From the NCBI GenBank assembly GCA_017165825.1, contig CM029387.1, positions 6,748,867-6,812,866 on the forward strand: 64,000 bases of DNA, given 5' to 3'. The translations under genes and the position numbers were made by a program. Under the pieces are notes generated by a model. That model was not told where the DNA came from and did not search any database. It worked only from the letters and a program-made list of their open reading frames with translations. Shown piece by piece: positions 45,091 through 55,011 of this stretch (positions are counted from its first letter, which is position 1; each line of letters opens with the position of its first letter). Source of the DNA: Hepsetus odoe. Taxonomy: Eukaryota > Chordata > Actinopteri > Characiformes > Hepsetidae.

Positions 45091-47824
45091 GGATGGTTTA
45101 TTTATCTAATTTATGAACCAGATTTGAAGTAGTCGGGGTCTTATCTGCTGTATAAACCTCTGGATGGATTACTATCAGCTTTTAGCACATTTTATTTGAG
45201 CAGCGCCCCCCGAATCAAGAATATTTGTTGCCTCGTTTTTACGGTATATGATATAGTATCCAGGATTCTTTTGTGGTTTTTTTTGGATTTAAGTGAAAAC
45301 ATAGGAAGATGTATCATGAAAGACCGCCTTTTATCAGCGATAGAAGATACGTTTGGTCTTAAGCTTACAAGCAGATTTGACTTGATTTTTAAATATTTTT
45401 TTTTTCCTCTCTCTTTGGACTTGTGCTCACCATTGTGTAAGTTATGTGCTGGTAGAAAAAAAAAAAAAAAAGAAAAAATTGTTTTGAAGTTCAATTTTAT
45501 ACAGGTTACCTTTTCATTCTTTCATCAAGGGCTAAAGAAAAATACACACGGTCCTCACAGACCAGGCAAAGAGATGACAGTGGGTTCATGTTAAAGGATA
45601 AGACACTTGAGGGACCAGGGATCAGAGGTTTAATGTCTTTACGCATCGGACAGCAGCTGATCACTGGAGACCACACCCTGGTTCTTAAACCATCACTGAA
45701 ATCTTTCGAGACTGGCTATCAAGACCCTTTATTACAGAGTATTTCCAAAGGGTAAACCTCACACTTCCCACCCTATTGCTTTATACACAAAAAGGTTATA
45801 GGCATATTAATAAATCAGTATTTTAGTGTCAAAGTGTCCTGTAATAGAGCCTACTAGTTTAGGGACAGTACAGAAGACTGGTAACAGCCAACGGATGTGT
45901 CTCTACCGTTTACTAAATACTGAAATGTACAATTCAAGCTGTTTTTTGCCTACTACATATCCCTGTTGTTGAACAGATGTCCCTGGTTTCAGTTTGTGGA
46001 TCGAGATGACCTTTATGCTTTTGCATTAATCAGAGATTACACTGCGGACGGACGTCTCAGGATGATAACACTATGTATTCGGCTTGATTGTTGAAGTTAT
46101 TGAAGCTATTGATTGTAAAAGATGGACACGCTTGTCCTACGAGGGGGGACACTTATGACAATATTACGGTGTGATTTTATTTTATATGCACTTTTCTTTT
46201 GTTCTTGTTCTTATGCCTCAGTCAGGAACGTTTTCTGATGCCCCTTCGAAGACCAAGCCACAGTCAATAGCTACTGCCAGTGTCTTTGACCTGTTGTATG
46301 CACATGCACATATCAGTTTGCCATCATCGTAGCAGTCGTTGGTTTTTTTTTTTAAGCTGTGCTTGTTCCAAATGTGTTTGTCCACCCGGCGTCCCTAGGA
46401 GAATGTCTACCTCTGTGTGAATAGTGTGACATTTAGGGCATTTTTCAGTATCGGAGGTGTACGAAGCACTTGGTGAACATGTTGCGAGCGGTGTTCTTTA
46501 AAGACCGTCCCACGTACTGAGAAACGGGACGGTTTTTGCTCCTCTTCGGATCCATTTACCCCTTTATGCCCGTTTAGCTTTCTGACTTTCTTCAGATCAC
46601 ATAGCCCACACTGTTCTTTGCTATATGGGCTGTCAGCTGACTAATAATGACCTGCTCATGCTCCGTCCACAAATACATTCTTATATGATAAGCATGCTTT
46701 TGGAGAACTTTGACAAAAATCTCTTAGAATATCTTGATATGGTGTTTTTCTTATGTTAAATGGGATTTTTGCCAACATTTCGCAAAGCTGGTCCTTTCTA
46801 GGAGGTGCTAGGAAAACAAGAAGACTTACCTTCTTGGAAACATAGCTGTGGGAGCATGGATGAGTCCATTGAGAAGCTGTTTGATTGGCTGATGTGACAG
46901 GACTTTAAGATTAACTCTTAGATATGAGCTTTTGTCCCCTCCTTTTCCACCACTGACCAGACTGGAAATGTAACCAGCAGAATTGCCTTCTGCAGGGTTT
47001 AAGTAAGAATTTGGCACAACTGCAGCCATGTGATGGAGCAAAACTAGATTTAGCCTGGCGCTGGGGATTCTGCAGTGTGTTTTAATAGGTTGAGGAAAGA
47101 GTTCATAATATTTCCTATGAGTTGTTAAAGGCACAAGCATGGGCATGTCGGGTCCACTGAACACATTCGGGTCAGACTCTAAAGAATCGGAACGTCTTTA
47201 TTTTTTCCCCTTTTTCTTCCATTTACCTGAACACTATTGAAGCTTGGTCCACTTTATTTTTCCTCTCTTAATGGGAATGGATGATGTGTAGTATCGTGTG
47301 AAATATTCTTTATGGCCAACCCTCTTTTTTGTTTTATGAGCATACCAAATGTAAATTTTGTATTATATTATGTGTGCCAATCCCCTTAATGGAGACCGAC
47401 TTTAATACCAAGTGCCAATCGCTGTTCAGATCACACGAGGGCCGAAAGAGAAGACATTGACCCGTTTCTAAAACCATCTGAAACACTAAATAAGTGAATG
47501 AGATGAAACAAAATGAACTTTGTTCTGTATTTAAGATTTGAGAGGAACTGCTGTTTTCATTTTAGTTTCTTGTCATTTTTTTTTTTTAAGAAATTGATTT
47601 TTAAATGCATGTGCTCTGTGTTGGGGTTAGAGTTCACGGCCTCAGAAAATATTAATATTAAAGCCCTCAAGATAAGGGATCATATTGGATACCGATTTCC
47701 GACATTCTCGCCATATTTTTGTCTTTATTTGTACTGTTTCATTTCAACCACTGTTGCCTGAACCTCATTCAAACATGGAAAAAGATTTTCATAACCGCCT
47801 TCTAAAAAATAAAAAAATACAAAA

Positions 47825-47839
47825 AATAAAGATAATAAA
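47825..47839 (+). terminator. gna11: Candidate distal polyadenylation signals (two AATAAA)
   Basis: AATAAA at 47825 and 47834, with a further AAATAAA near 47853 and a TG/T-rich sequence downstream. The cluster sits right where repeat-free sequence ends. Confidence 0.5.
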
Positions 47840-47921
47840 GTATCTGTTTTAAATTTAAATAAATTTGTTCCTATACTTGCTGCCTGTCTTGGCTGTTTTC
47901 TTTGTGCTTGTATTTAATGAA

Positions 47922-48312
47922 GTGAAAGTGACTTGTCATTGTGAAATGCAGCGCAGCACAGCACACAGTGAGACGCAACGAAATTCAACGTCTGCTTTCG
48001 CCCACCCTGCAGGGGGCAGCTATCTAAATTACCTGGGGAACAGTGATGGAGACAGTATCACTTTTATTTCCGGTGTCGACCAAAGGAGGATGGCCTCATG
48101 TTTGGGAGTCATGAGTTTTTTCCTTGCCTCTGTCGCCCTTGGCTTACCCAACTGGGGCTCGGACCCGGATTCTGTAAAGCTGTTTTGTGATAACAGTTGT
48201 AAAATGCTCTATATAAATAAAGTTGACTTAACAACCTACTGGTCTCGGATTTGAACCCATGCCCTTCTGATCCTGGGGCCTAGTCCTAAACTACTAGGCC
48301 ACTGCTGCCCCA
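47922..48312 (-). mobile_element. tRNA-derived SINE, main family, split by a retroposon tail
   Basis: Antisense SINE sequence runs from GAAGTGAAAGTGACTTGTCA to GAGACAGTATCAC (48061), then resumes as CAACCTACTGGTCTCGGATT to GGCCACTGCTGCCCC (48310). The interruption is a separate repeat, listed next. About 20 SINE bases at the junction are lost. Confidence 0.85.
48060..48229 (+). mobile_element. LINE-type 3' tail inserted into the SINE
   Basis: GAGTTTTTTCCTTGCCTCTG, CTGTAAAGCTGTTTTGTGAT and AAATGCTCTATATAAATAAA followed by GTTGACTT match the widespread fish repeat tail 'ctgtaaagctgctttgtgac ... aaagcgctatataaataaaattga'. It is 5'-truncated. No clear target duplication remains. Confidence 0.7.
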
Positions 48313-48325
48313 ACAAGTCATCTGA

Positions 48326-48401
48326 GGCACTGACCAGGGACTTGACCCATGGGCCATACCCTTAAAAGTCTGATGCTCTATGAACTGAGCTATCCAGCCC
48401 C
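48326..48401 (-). pseudogene. tRNA-Lys(UUU)-like pseudogene or SINE head
   Basis: The minus strand reads GGGGCTGGATAGCTCAGTTC, ATAGAGCATCAGACTTTTAA and later GGGTCAAGTCCCTGGTC. This matches tRNA-Lys in the D arm (TAGCTCAG..AGAGCATCAGA), the anticodon loop (CTTTTAA) and the T arm (GGTCAAGTCCC), but the variable region is disturbed and the acceptor stem does not close. It abuts the SINE head at 48310. Confidence 0.55.
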
Positions 48402-48492
48402 ACACATGTCTATATAACGCCACAGTCAAGCCTGATATAATAAAGATTACCGTAATTACCACGGAGCCCTGGAGGTCAAAACCCCTAGATCA

Positions 48493-48654
48493 GGAGTGTT
48501 GAACTCCAGTCCTGGAGGGCTGGAGTCCAGCACATTTTGGTGATTTCCCTCCTTAAACACACTTGGTTCACACTTAGTGGCGGGTGTAGTGAGTGTGTTT
48601 GAGGAGGGAAGTCACCAAAATGTGCTGGACTCCGGCCATGAGTTCGACACCCCT
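48493..48654. mobile_element. Palindromic foldback element (MITE-like)
   Basis: Left arm 48493-48563 (GGAGTCCAGCACATTTTGGT and on) and right arm 48593-48654 (CACCAAAATGTGCTGGACTC) are imperfect reverse complements around a 29-base centre. The outer ends GTGTTGAACTCC and AGTTCGACACCCCT fit a common fish foldback repeat. Confidence 0.75.
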
Positions 48655-48803
48655 GCCAAAGAGATGACAGCATGAACTGGTACCTTTACCCTCTTCCCCG
48701 AGCAAATATCCCAAATTCATTATCTAAGAAAAGATGAGTGGTAATTAACTAGCTACCTCGTTCCAAAATCAGCTGTTAAATTTGAAAATAACTTCTCCTT
48801 TAA

Positions 48804-49045
48804 CCGGGGCAGTGGTGGCCTAGTGGTTTGCGACTAAGCCCCATTATCGGAAGGTCATGTGTTTGATACGCAGACCAGTAGGTCACCATGAAGTATCCTT
48901 GAGCAAGATACCGTTCTCATCACTGCTTCCCGGATGTTGGATATGGCTGGCCCCAGCTGCACAGTGTGTGTATGAGTTAAATACGGAGGGTGCAGAGGAT
49001 TAAGTACACTGTACTGTGCTGGTCTTAAAGTTTCACTTTAAGAAA
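48804..49045 (+). mobile_element. tRNA-derived SINE, main family, near full length
   Basis: GGGGCAGTGGTGGCCTAGTG, B box decayed to GTGTTTGATACGC, GAGCAAGATACCGTTCTCAT, and an eroded tail. Confidence 0.8.
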
Positions 49046-49877
49046 TTCGATCATAACATAACTGTAGCTGTGTCCCAAACTGCATACTATCATACTAAAT
49101 ACTGTGTAAATAAACAAAAGTACACAACCACTGGACATTCAGTAATGTAGTTTGTAGTATAGAAGTATATACGTGTGTGGTTTGGGACACAGTCCATCTG
49201 TTCCTCTCTGTTCCAAGGCCTTTGTTGATCCACCATAACAAACTGTACCAGAACCGTGTAGTAAAAATACAACTTGAAATACAATCACTTACAATATAAT
49301 CATCACCTGAGCTTCTCTTGAAGAAATGTTTGTTGAAAAGACTATCCTTTCCTTCCCTCCATCTAATAACATAAATCTACCATCTCCTCCACAGGGCTCT
49401 CTTTCTCTGTAGAGACCCTCATCTGTTAATGCATCCAGTCAGACGAAACCATCCAGGACTTTGAACAAAACTGTGAAAAATGGTGGTCCATGGAGGAAAG
49501 CTTCATTTTGCCCTCTGTATGTGGTCCTTTAAGGGTGTGACATCACATGAAAGCTTTGAATTAGGTCTTGCTATTAGATGTTACAAGCAGGCACAGATAT
49601 GCATTAGCACATGATTAAAGAGACTAGAAAAGCATGTTCCTCAGCTGGTCTCGGGGATCAAAGTTCTTTTCTTCAATCTGACCTTGTGTTATGACTTTAT
49701 CCATCATCTGCAGAGTCATGCAACTGCGACTTCATGACATTTCACTGGGATGATACGTGGCATCTATTGAAGAACAAACCCCCACTGGATCTCCTGTCAT
49801 CAAACAACTCCCAAAGCCTCCCTTGTAGTTTTTGGATGGTTGCAGAGTGGTGCACTTGTGACGAAGTAGTTTAATCA

Positions 49878-50105
49878 AAAAGTGAAAGAGTTTGTCATTG
49901 TGAGCACACAGCACTCAATGAACCACAACGAATTGCAGCCTCTGCATTTAATCCATTCACACCATGTGAACACATCCATATCCACTGCCCGGGAAGCAGT
50001 GATGGGGACGGTACCTTGCTCAGGGGTATCTCAGGACAACTTGCTAGTCCAGGATTCAAACCCACAACCTTTCGATCCTAGTCCCTATCCACTATGACAC
50101 GGCTG
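49878..50105 (-). mobile_element. tRNA-derived SINE, main family, minus strand, near full length
   Basis: AAAGTGAAAGAGTTTGTCAT at the tail, GATGGGGACGGTACCTTGCT in the body, B box GGATTCAAACCC, and the worn head TATCCACTATGACACGGCTG. Confidence 0.85.
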
Positions 50106-50169
50106 ACTCAACTAAATGCCTAAACGTTTGCAGGCAGCTGCTAATCTGAAATGAATTCACTTTTAAAAA

Positions 50170-50506
50170 TTGCATTTGGACATAAGAGCTTTAGCGAGGT
50201 CAGGCGCTGATGATGGAAGTTTCACTCCAGCTCATCCCAAAGGTTCTGAATGCAGCTCTGTTACTCCAGAGGATGCAGGTCCACTGCTCCACAGCCCAGT
50301 GCTGGGGGCCTTTATATCCTACTAACCCAGGATTGCCTGTAGTCATGGTGACCTTAGGCTCATGGCTGGTCCCAGAGCATTGCCGTTTCATTCTATTGGT
50401 CAGTGCTTTGCTCATGGTGATTGCACAGACTGAAAACCCTAACAGTGAGTGCATCTAAAAGTAACCGACTAATTAGAAGGGGTGTCAGGATAAATTTGGA
50501 CACCTC
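50170..50506. mobile_element. Tc1-like MITE, longest of three copies
   Basis: AGCTTTAGCGAGGTCAGGCG, CTCCAGCTCATCCCAAAGGT, CACTGCTCCACAGCCCAGTG, GTCATGGTGACCTTAGGCT and, at the end, GAAGGGGTGTCAGGATAAAT then TTGGACACC. The last part is the usual end of this fish Tc1-like family. The coding middle is deleted. Confidence 0.7.
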
Positions 50507-50823
50507 CACCATCTGATGCAGCCCAAAGGAAAATGAGTCCTCCTAACGTTTCTGCCTCAAGATCTTATGGATATGTTCCTTTAAAAGTTACCAGTATCTC
50601 CATCCTTTCAGTGTATAAACACTGTTTCCTGAAATCGCCTTTAGATATTCTATATCCTGGGGTTGGGAGTGTTGGGAACACACACTTCTACACCTTTTCT
50701 CTTCAATACATTTAAGACAGGCCACTGTAACCACTGTCCTGTAGTGTTTCTGTGACCTAACAGTTCCTAATCATGCATGTTTTTGGGAAAATAAAAACTG
50801 ATTAATGTACAAAACATTGTGGA

Positions 50824-50855
<32 letters not shown>

Positions 50856-51214
50856 AGAACCTGACTTCAAAAAGGAATTTGGTACCTTGTTAGTTCATTC
50901 TGTTCACATTGAATACAACGTATCATGTCATTTCTATCCATCCATTATATGAGCCATTTATACTAACTAGTGTCAAAAGAGGTGCTCGGAATTCAAAAAA
51001 ATATATTTGTCATTTAAAATGAGTAAATGTTTATTGACAAATGAGAAAAAGGAGAAATAGAGAAAGGTCTTCACATGAAATTGCAATCAATTTAATGCGG
51101 GACAAAGGAGTGTGCTAAAATATATAAATATGTACATAAGGAGGCATGTCGTGATTATTTGAACCACTTATATTGACCTGGGTCACAAGAGGTGTTGGGG
51201 TCTAAGCCAGTGTT

Positions 51215-51305
51215 TAAAGCGCCTGGGGAGCAGTGATGGGGACGGTCCCTTGCACACAGGTACCTCTGAGCAACCTACTGTAACCACTAAGCCACCGCTG
51301 CCCCA
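51215..51305 (-). mobile_element. SINE fragment, main family, minus strand
   Basis: GGGAGCAGTGATGGGGACGG, CAACCTACTGTAACCACTAA and GCCACCGCTGCCCC; the B-box part has been deleted. Confidence 0.75.
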
Positions 51306-51894
51306 TTAGTACCATTTCAACAGAGAATACAGAAAATATGTAAATACGTGTGTTAACGTAAATTGATATGTAAATACAAAAGTAGCCCATCATGAGGGGG
51401 AAATGAAAATAACTACTGAGAAATGTAAACTGTAATGGTGATGTGAAGATGTTTGGGATAAATACAGTTCAAGTGTGAATGTACGAAGTAAGTGGCTGTG
51501 GTGTGCAAACAGTTCATCTGCAGTTTGACGTTACAGTTAATCCTGATGTCCTAAAAAAGTGACTCTGTTAAAAAGGGGGTCTTTATTTAATACAGAAATA
51601 ATGGTTTTAAAGCACATATTTAAATATATATATCAGATCTAAATGATTTAGTCCTGCAGATCATTAATATGACGGCCTGAAGTTTTTTGGATCGTTTAGC
51701 TGATTTCCATATGACAGTAATATCCGACCTGTAGCGATGAAAAAATGCAAAAGCGAAAATGCAAATAGATAAGTAAATAAAGTCAGCTACTCCGTGGGAA
51801 AATGTAAATAATATCCATAATATGGATGCACAAATTATGCAGAGAAACATAGACAAAGAGAAATGCAGAGTGCAGAATGGTGAAGATGACACGT

Positions 51895-52065
51895 TTGAGA
51901 CGACGCAGGATCGGAAGGTCGTGGGTTCGAATCCCACACGGGCAAGGTGCCCTGAGGCTCCCTTGGGCGAGGCACTTTCACTTTCACTTTCACGTGTGCA
52001 TCCGTGGAGGGGGCTCTTGGGTGCAAACAAAAATAAAAAAAATAAATAAATAATAAAAAAATCAC
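51895..52065 (+). mobile_element. SINE variant with perfect B box and AAATA-rich tail
   Basis: CAGGATCGGAAGGTCGTGGG, B box GGTTCGAATCCCAC, TGCCCTGAGGCTCCCTTGGG, CACTTTCACTTTCACTTTCA and an A-rich end with AAATAAATAAATAATAAA. The body differs from the main family, so it may be a separate subfamily. Confidence 0.65.
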
Positions 52066-52499
52066 ATGTAACATGAAGATCATTAAGATTGTAGACGTGA
52101 GTGAGAAAGTCTCCTGTGCGGGTTTCACCAGTAGGGGGCAGCAATGGGTAAGAATCAGGGGCGGCACAAAGAACGTGAACTCTCGGAGAGAAAAAAGGTT
52201 CAAACTGACTGATTTTAATGGCTAATGTTGTCCAGAGCTGTGGTTATTTTAGGCACGGACTAGTCTGGACCATCTGATCGCCTTTAATGATGAATACACC
52301 AACGTTTGGGGGTGTTTTGCCCACGCAAAAGTGATTTTACCTCATGATTTGCATTTGAATGTGTTTGTGCTCCCCTGGGTGGACTCCTAATGGGCCCTGT
52401 GTGTGTGTGTGTGTGTGTGTAACATGGGCCTGGTGTTTCCCGTCCCTGGAGGCATCAGCTGTTCGGCTTCTGGGTTTTCTAGGAAAGGGTTTATCCTGA

Positions 52500-53015
52500 A
52501 TTCGAGAGAAAGCCTTTTTAAAAAGCTAAGCTGTCCGCGTGCGTTTGCAGACGCTCGCGAGAGCAGCCGTTAGTCTCCTTGTTAGCCCGACTCGCCGTAT
52601 CTCTTCGCTCAAACGCTGGATTTCTCCTCCCGTCTGAGAGCCTAGACCTCATATTGCTCCTCCTCGGCTACGCATTTCCCTCAACAAATCCCTTTTCGGC
52701 CCTCCTCCTGCCTTTTCTCTCTCGCTTCGGCCGTCATTGGCTCGGAAAGGCGGCGAGTTTCCCGAGCTAGCAGCGCGTTAGCTCCGTGTAAACAAACCGG
52801 AGCCGCCGCCGCCGCCGCTTTTCCACTACGAGCGGCGAGGAGAGCGAGGCGTGTTTTCCTCCAGACTGCTCATTTTAGCCCAGCTCGGAGGCAGAAGCGG
52901 CGAAAAAAGACAGTTTTGAGCCCCAGTCTCCGAACAAAGAGGATTTGGACGCCAAAGCGTTTAATTTCGCCGAGAAGGAGAAGAAGAAGAAGGAGGAGGG
53001 GAGCTAAAAACTGAC
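52500..53015 (+). promoter_or_regulatory. tle5: CpG-rich promoter and 5' UTR of tle5
   Basis: The sequence changes from AT-rich to CpG-rich at about 52.53 kb (GCGTTTGCAGACGCTCGCGA), includes a (GCC)n run at 52802-52818 and ends with GAAGAAGAAGAAGG before the start codon. No TATA box is clear. The broad CpG character fits a widely expressed co-repressor gene. The transcription start cannot be placed from sequence alone. Confidence 0.65.
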
Positions 53016-53042
53016 ATGATGTTTCCACAAGCAAGGCACTCG
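53016..53042 (+). CDS. tle5: tle5 (aes) coding exon 1, MMFPQARHS; partial gene
   Basis: ATG ATG TTT CCA CAA GCA AGG CAC TCG is followed at once by a consensus GTAAGT donor. MMFPQ(S/A)RHS is the amino terminus of AES/TLE5, the short Groucho-family protein that has only the Q and GP domains and modulates TLE co-repressors. Full-length TLEs begin MFPQ or MYPQ with RHP, so the double Met and the Ser at position 9 point to tle5. Phase 0 ending and the CpG-rich leader support it. Residue 6 is Ala instead of Ser. The next exon, which should open the glutamine-rich tetramerisation domain, was not found in the remaining 11 kb. The gene's linkage to gna11 supports the call. Confidence 0.85.
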
Positions 53043-53159
53043 GTAAGTGTTGTGTTTTCGCGATAAACACAACCATTTTCCCCCCTTTTTCCAACTTTAC
53101 ATCGTCAAATTTCTCCATTTTCTCGGCGACTGAAGAGGAGAACCATAACAGGTGGGGTC

Positions 53160-53185
53160 TTGGGAGGAAAAATGCTAAAAAAAAA
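53160..53185. repeat. Poly(A) tract near the tle5 donor
   Basis: About 20 A, 130 bases after the exon 1 donor. Confidence 0.85.
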
Positions 53186-53727
53186 AAAAAAAAAATGGAG
53201 CTAGACCTCATTTTTCTTCACCGTTTAGGTTTCCTGTCATTTCTTTCAAGCTTTTTCAGAAATCTGCTGGAGTGGAGCAGCACCTTTCCACTCCCGGGCC
53301 TGCAGAGAGTTCGGGACTGTGTGTTCATCCTTTAAAAAGCATAAAAAGGCCCCATGTTTCAGACCTAACCGTGTTAATAAGCTCTCCTGCTGGACGGAGT
53401 CCGTCCCTGGGCAGCACCAGGGCTTCAGGAAGGCCCAGTGTGGTGATGGGATGGTCCTGCTAGTCAGAACCGTTCCAGTGTGTTGAAGTGAGTCATTTCT
53501 TGTAGTTTAGTCTTTGTCCTCCTTCTAACACACCTGTCTGAGCTCCTGACAGGCCTCAGATCAGCTCACTGGGTGACCAGGTGTCTCACCGCAGGGATCC
53601 ACTGTGCAGGAGGACCTCACAAGACCAGATACCGGAGAAACCAAAGAGTCCGGGCTTGATGACTGATGTCTGTATCAAAATTGCAATTCAAAAGAGTCTT
53701 TCTTTTATGCAGTATTGGGTCGTGACG

Positions 53728-53890
53728 GGGCGGCGCTGGTCTAGTGGTGGGGTACTTGCTCATGGATCAAGAGTTCACAGGTTCGAATCCCACCTCTAGC
53801 ACCACCACCGCTGGGTTCCTGAACCCTTACCTTGAATATGATATGCCAGTCGCTCTGGATGTTTCCACTGTTAATGCCGTAAATGTGAAT
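53728..53890 (+). mobile_element. tRNA-derived SINE, second family
   Basis: GGCGCTGGTCTAGTGGTGGG, an intact B box GGTTCGAATCCCACC, and the family tail partly deleted (CAGTCGCTCTGGATG ... TTAATGCCGTAAATGT). Confidence 0.75.
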
Positions 53891-54973
53891 CTCGCTCGAG
53901 TTGGATGACTTGGTAGTTTGACACGTTATGTGCAGTCCTGATGTCCAAAAAAATTGGCTCTTGGGTGAGGAAAGGGGAGGAAGTCCTCATGAATTGTGTT
54001 CGTTTCAGTTGTTGTTGTTGTTGTTTGTGTTAAATGTTGTAATATTCAGAAAACTAAAGTCGAGTGTACCCAGGTAACATTTTCCCCAAATGAGATCTGA
54101 ATTACAACTTTTGCGATGTTTCAAGGGAGAACTTTAGACTGTAGTTCATTTTACAGGATTGTAGTTTGCCTTCCTGTATCATGAAGACACCTTGAACGCT
54201 GGGTTTGACGTGCTCTGTTGGGGTGACGAGGTTGGCCTGTGGTTTTTGGCCCAAATGGTTTGTTTGGATCGTTCAAATTTGTTGATTAAGAAACACTTTT
54301 AAATATCCAGTGATTGGTTGGGGGGTCCGTTTTCACACAGTTTTAACAGCGGCTGCAGTTGCGCTAGCAAGTATCATACAAAATGTTAGGTAGCACTATG
54401 TGTGAAATTGCATCCCTAGATAAAATATCCCTCGATTTCTAGAGACCGGTATAAACCTGTTGAGAGATTTCCAAACGACTGATGACCCACATACCTGTAT
54501 GTTTTTGTTTTTAACAAATAAACGTGTTGAAAGGATTAAACTTAGGGACGCAATGTTGCCACAATATCCGGATCGGAAGATATTTGCTCCAGAAATATAT
54601 ATTTTTCGCATTTTAAACCCTTTTCCTGTCTGTCAAGGCTCTAGATCAGCTGATATGGTTATGCTATGAAACCATTATCAGCATTGGCCTACAGATCCCA
54701 CATCAGTGAATTCCTCATCAAAAGTGTGATAACCTGTATCAACACCAAGAAAAAGAACATCACGGTGTGTTTTATTATGCTCTTCTGTTCTGATAGTCGG
54801 TACTCCCCAAAATCTCTAAAAAAGAAAAATATCTCAGTGCATCACAATGTGTGTAACATTAAATATATTTATATATATATATTTTTTTTTTTTACGTGTG
54901 ATGCTGCAGGCTCTCATGTCAGTTGCAGCTTATCACCTGTCAAGAAATAAATATCATGACATTTTGCCTGTTA

Positions 54974-54979
54974 AAAAAT

Positions 54980-55010
<31 letters not shown>

Positions 55011-55011
55011 T
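54974..55011. repeat. (TTTA)n microsatellite
   Basis: About nine TTTA units. Confidence 0.95.

Larger units (their letters stand above)
484..47860 (+). other. gna11: gna11 gene span: G protein subunit alpha-11 (Gq family), seven coding positions plus a duplicated exon 4
   Basis: The joined exons give a 359-residue heterotrimeric G protein alpha subunit, the normal GNA11/GNAQ length. The family couples receptors such as calcium-sensing, muscarinic and endothelin receptors to phospholipase C-beta at the plasma membrane. The paralogue call rests on GNA11-type residues: MMACCLS with KESKRINAEI in exon 1, IIHGAGY and YKYEQNK in exon 2, and YFPEFDG in exon 6. GNAQ has IMACC, KEARRINDEI, HGSGY, KYEHNK and PEYDG at these places. 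Coding lengths are 136, 185, 155, 129, 130, 154 and 191 nt, summing to 1080 with the stop, and match the vertebrate Gq exon pattern as I know it. Exon 4 occurs twice. The end of the span is the inferred distal polyadenylation region. I cannot tell whether this is the a or b fish duplicate. Confidence 0.93.
43060..47860 (+). other. gna11: Probable gna11 3' UTR (about 4.8 kb)
   Basis: The stretch after the stop lacks the SINEs that crowd the rest of the window; they reappear at 47.92 kb. It has candidate polyadenylation signals at 45085 and a cluster at 47825-47856. A Pumilio-type word TGTAAATA is at 44667. Low-complexity pieces include (GATT)n at 43597-43620, a G run at 43646-43661, poly(A) at 44698-44717 and (A)n at 45454-45471. 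The real 3' ends need transcript data. Confidence 0.6.
47861..52499. other. Intergenic region between gna11 and tle5
   Basis: It is dominated by SINE copies, a tRNA-Lys-like pseudogene, a foldback element and a Tc1-like MITE. A (TA)n lies at 50835-50855 and a (GT)n at 52399-52420. No protein-coding frame is convincing. The open frames at 51.6-52.2 kb run through a SINE. Confidence 0.75.

Noticed and set aside
51620..52203. Minus-strand open frames of 174 and 122 codons, the longest in the window
   Set aside because: They run through a SINE and its A-rich tail, have low-complexity residues and resemble no protein family. Length alone is not enough in AT-rich DNA.
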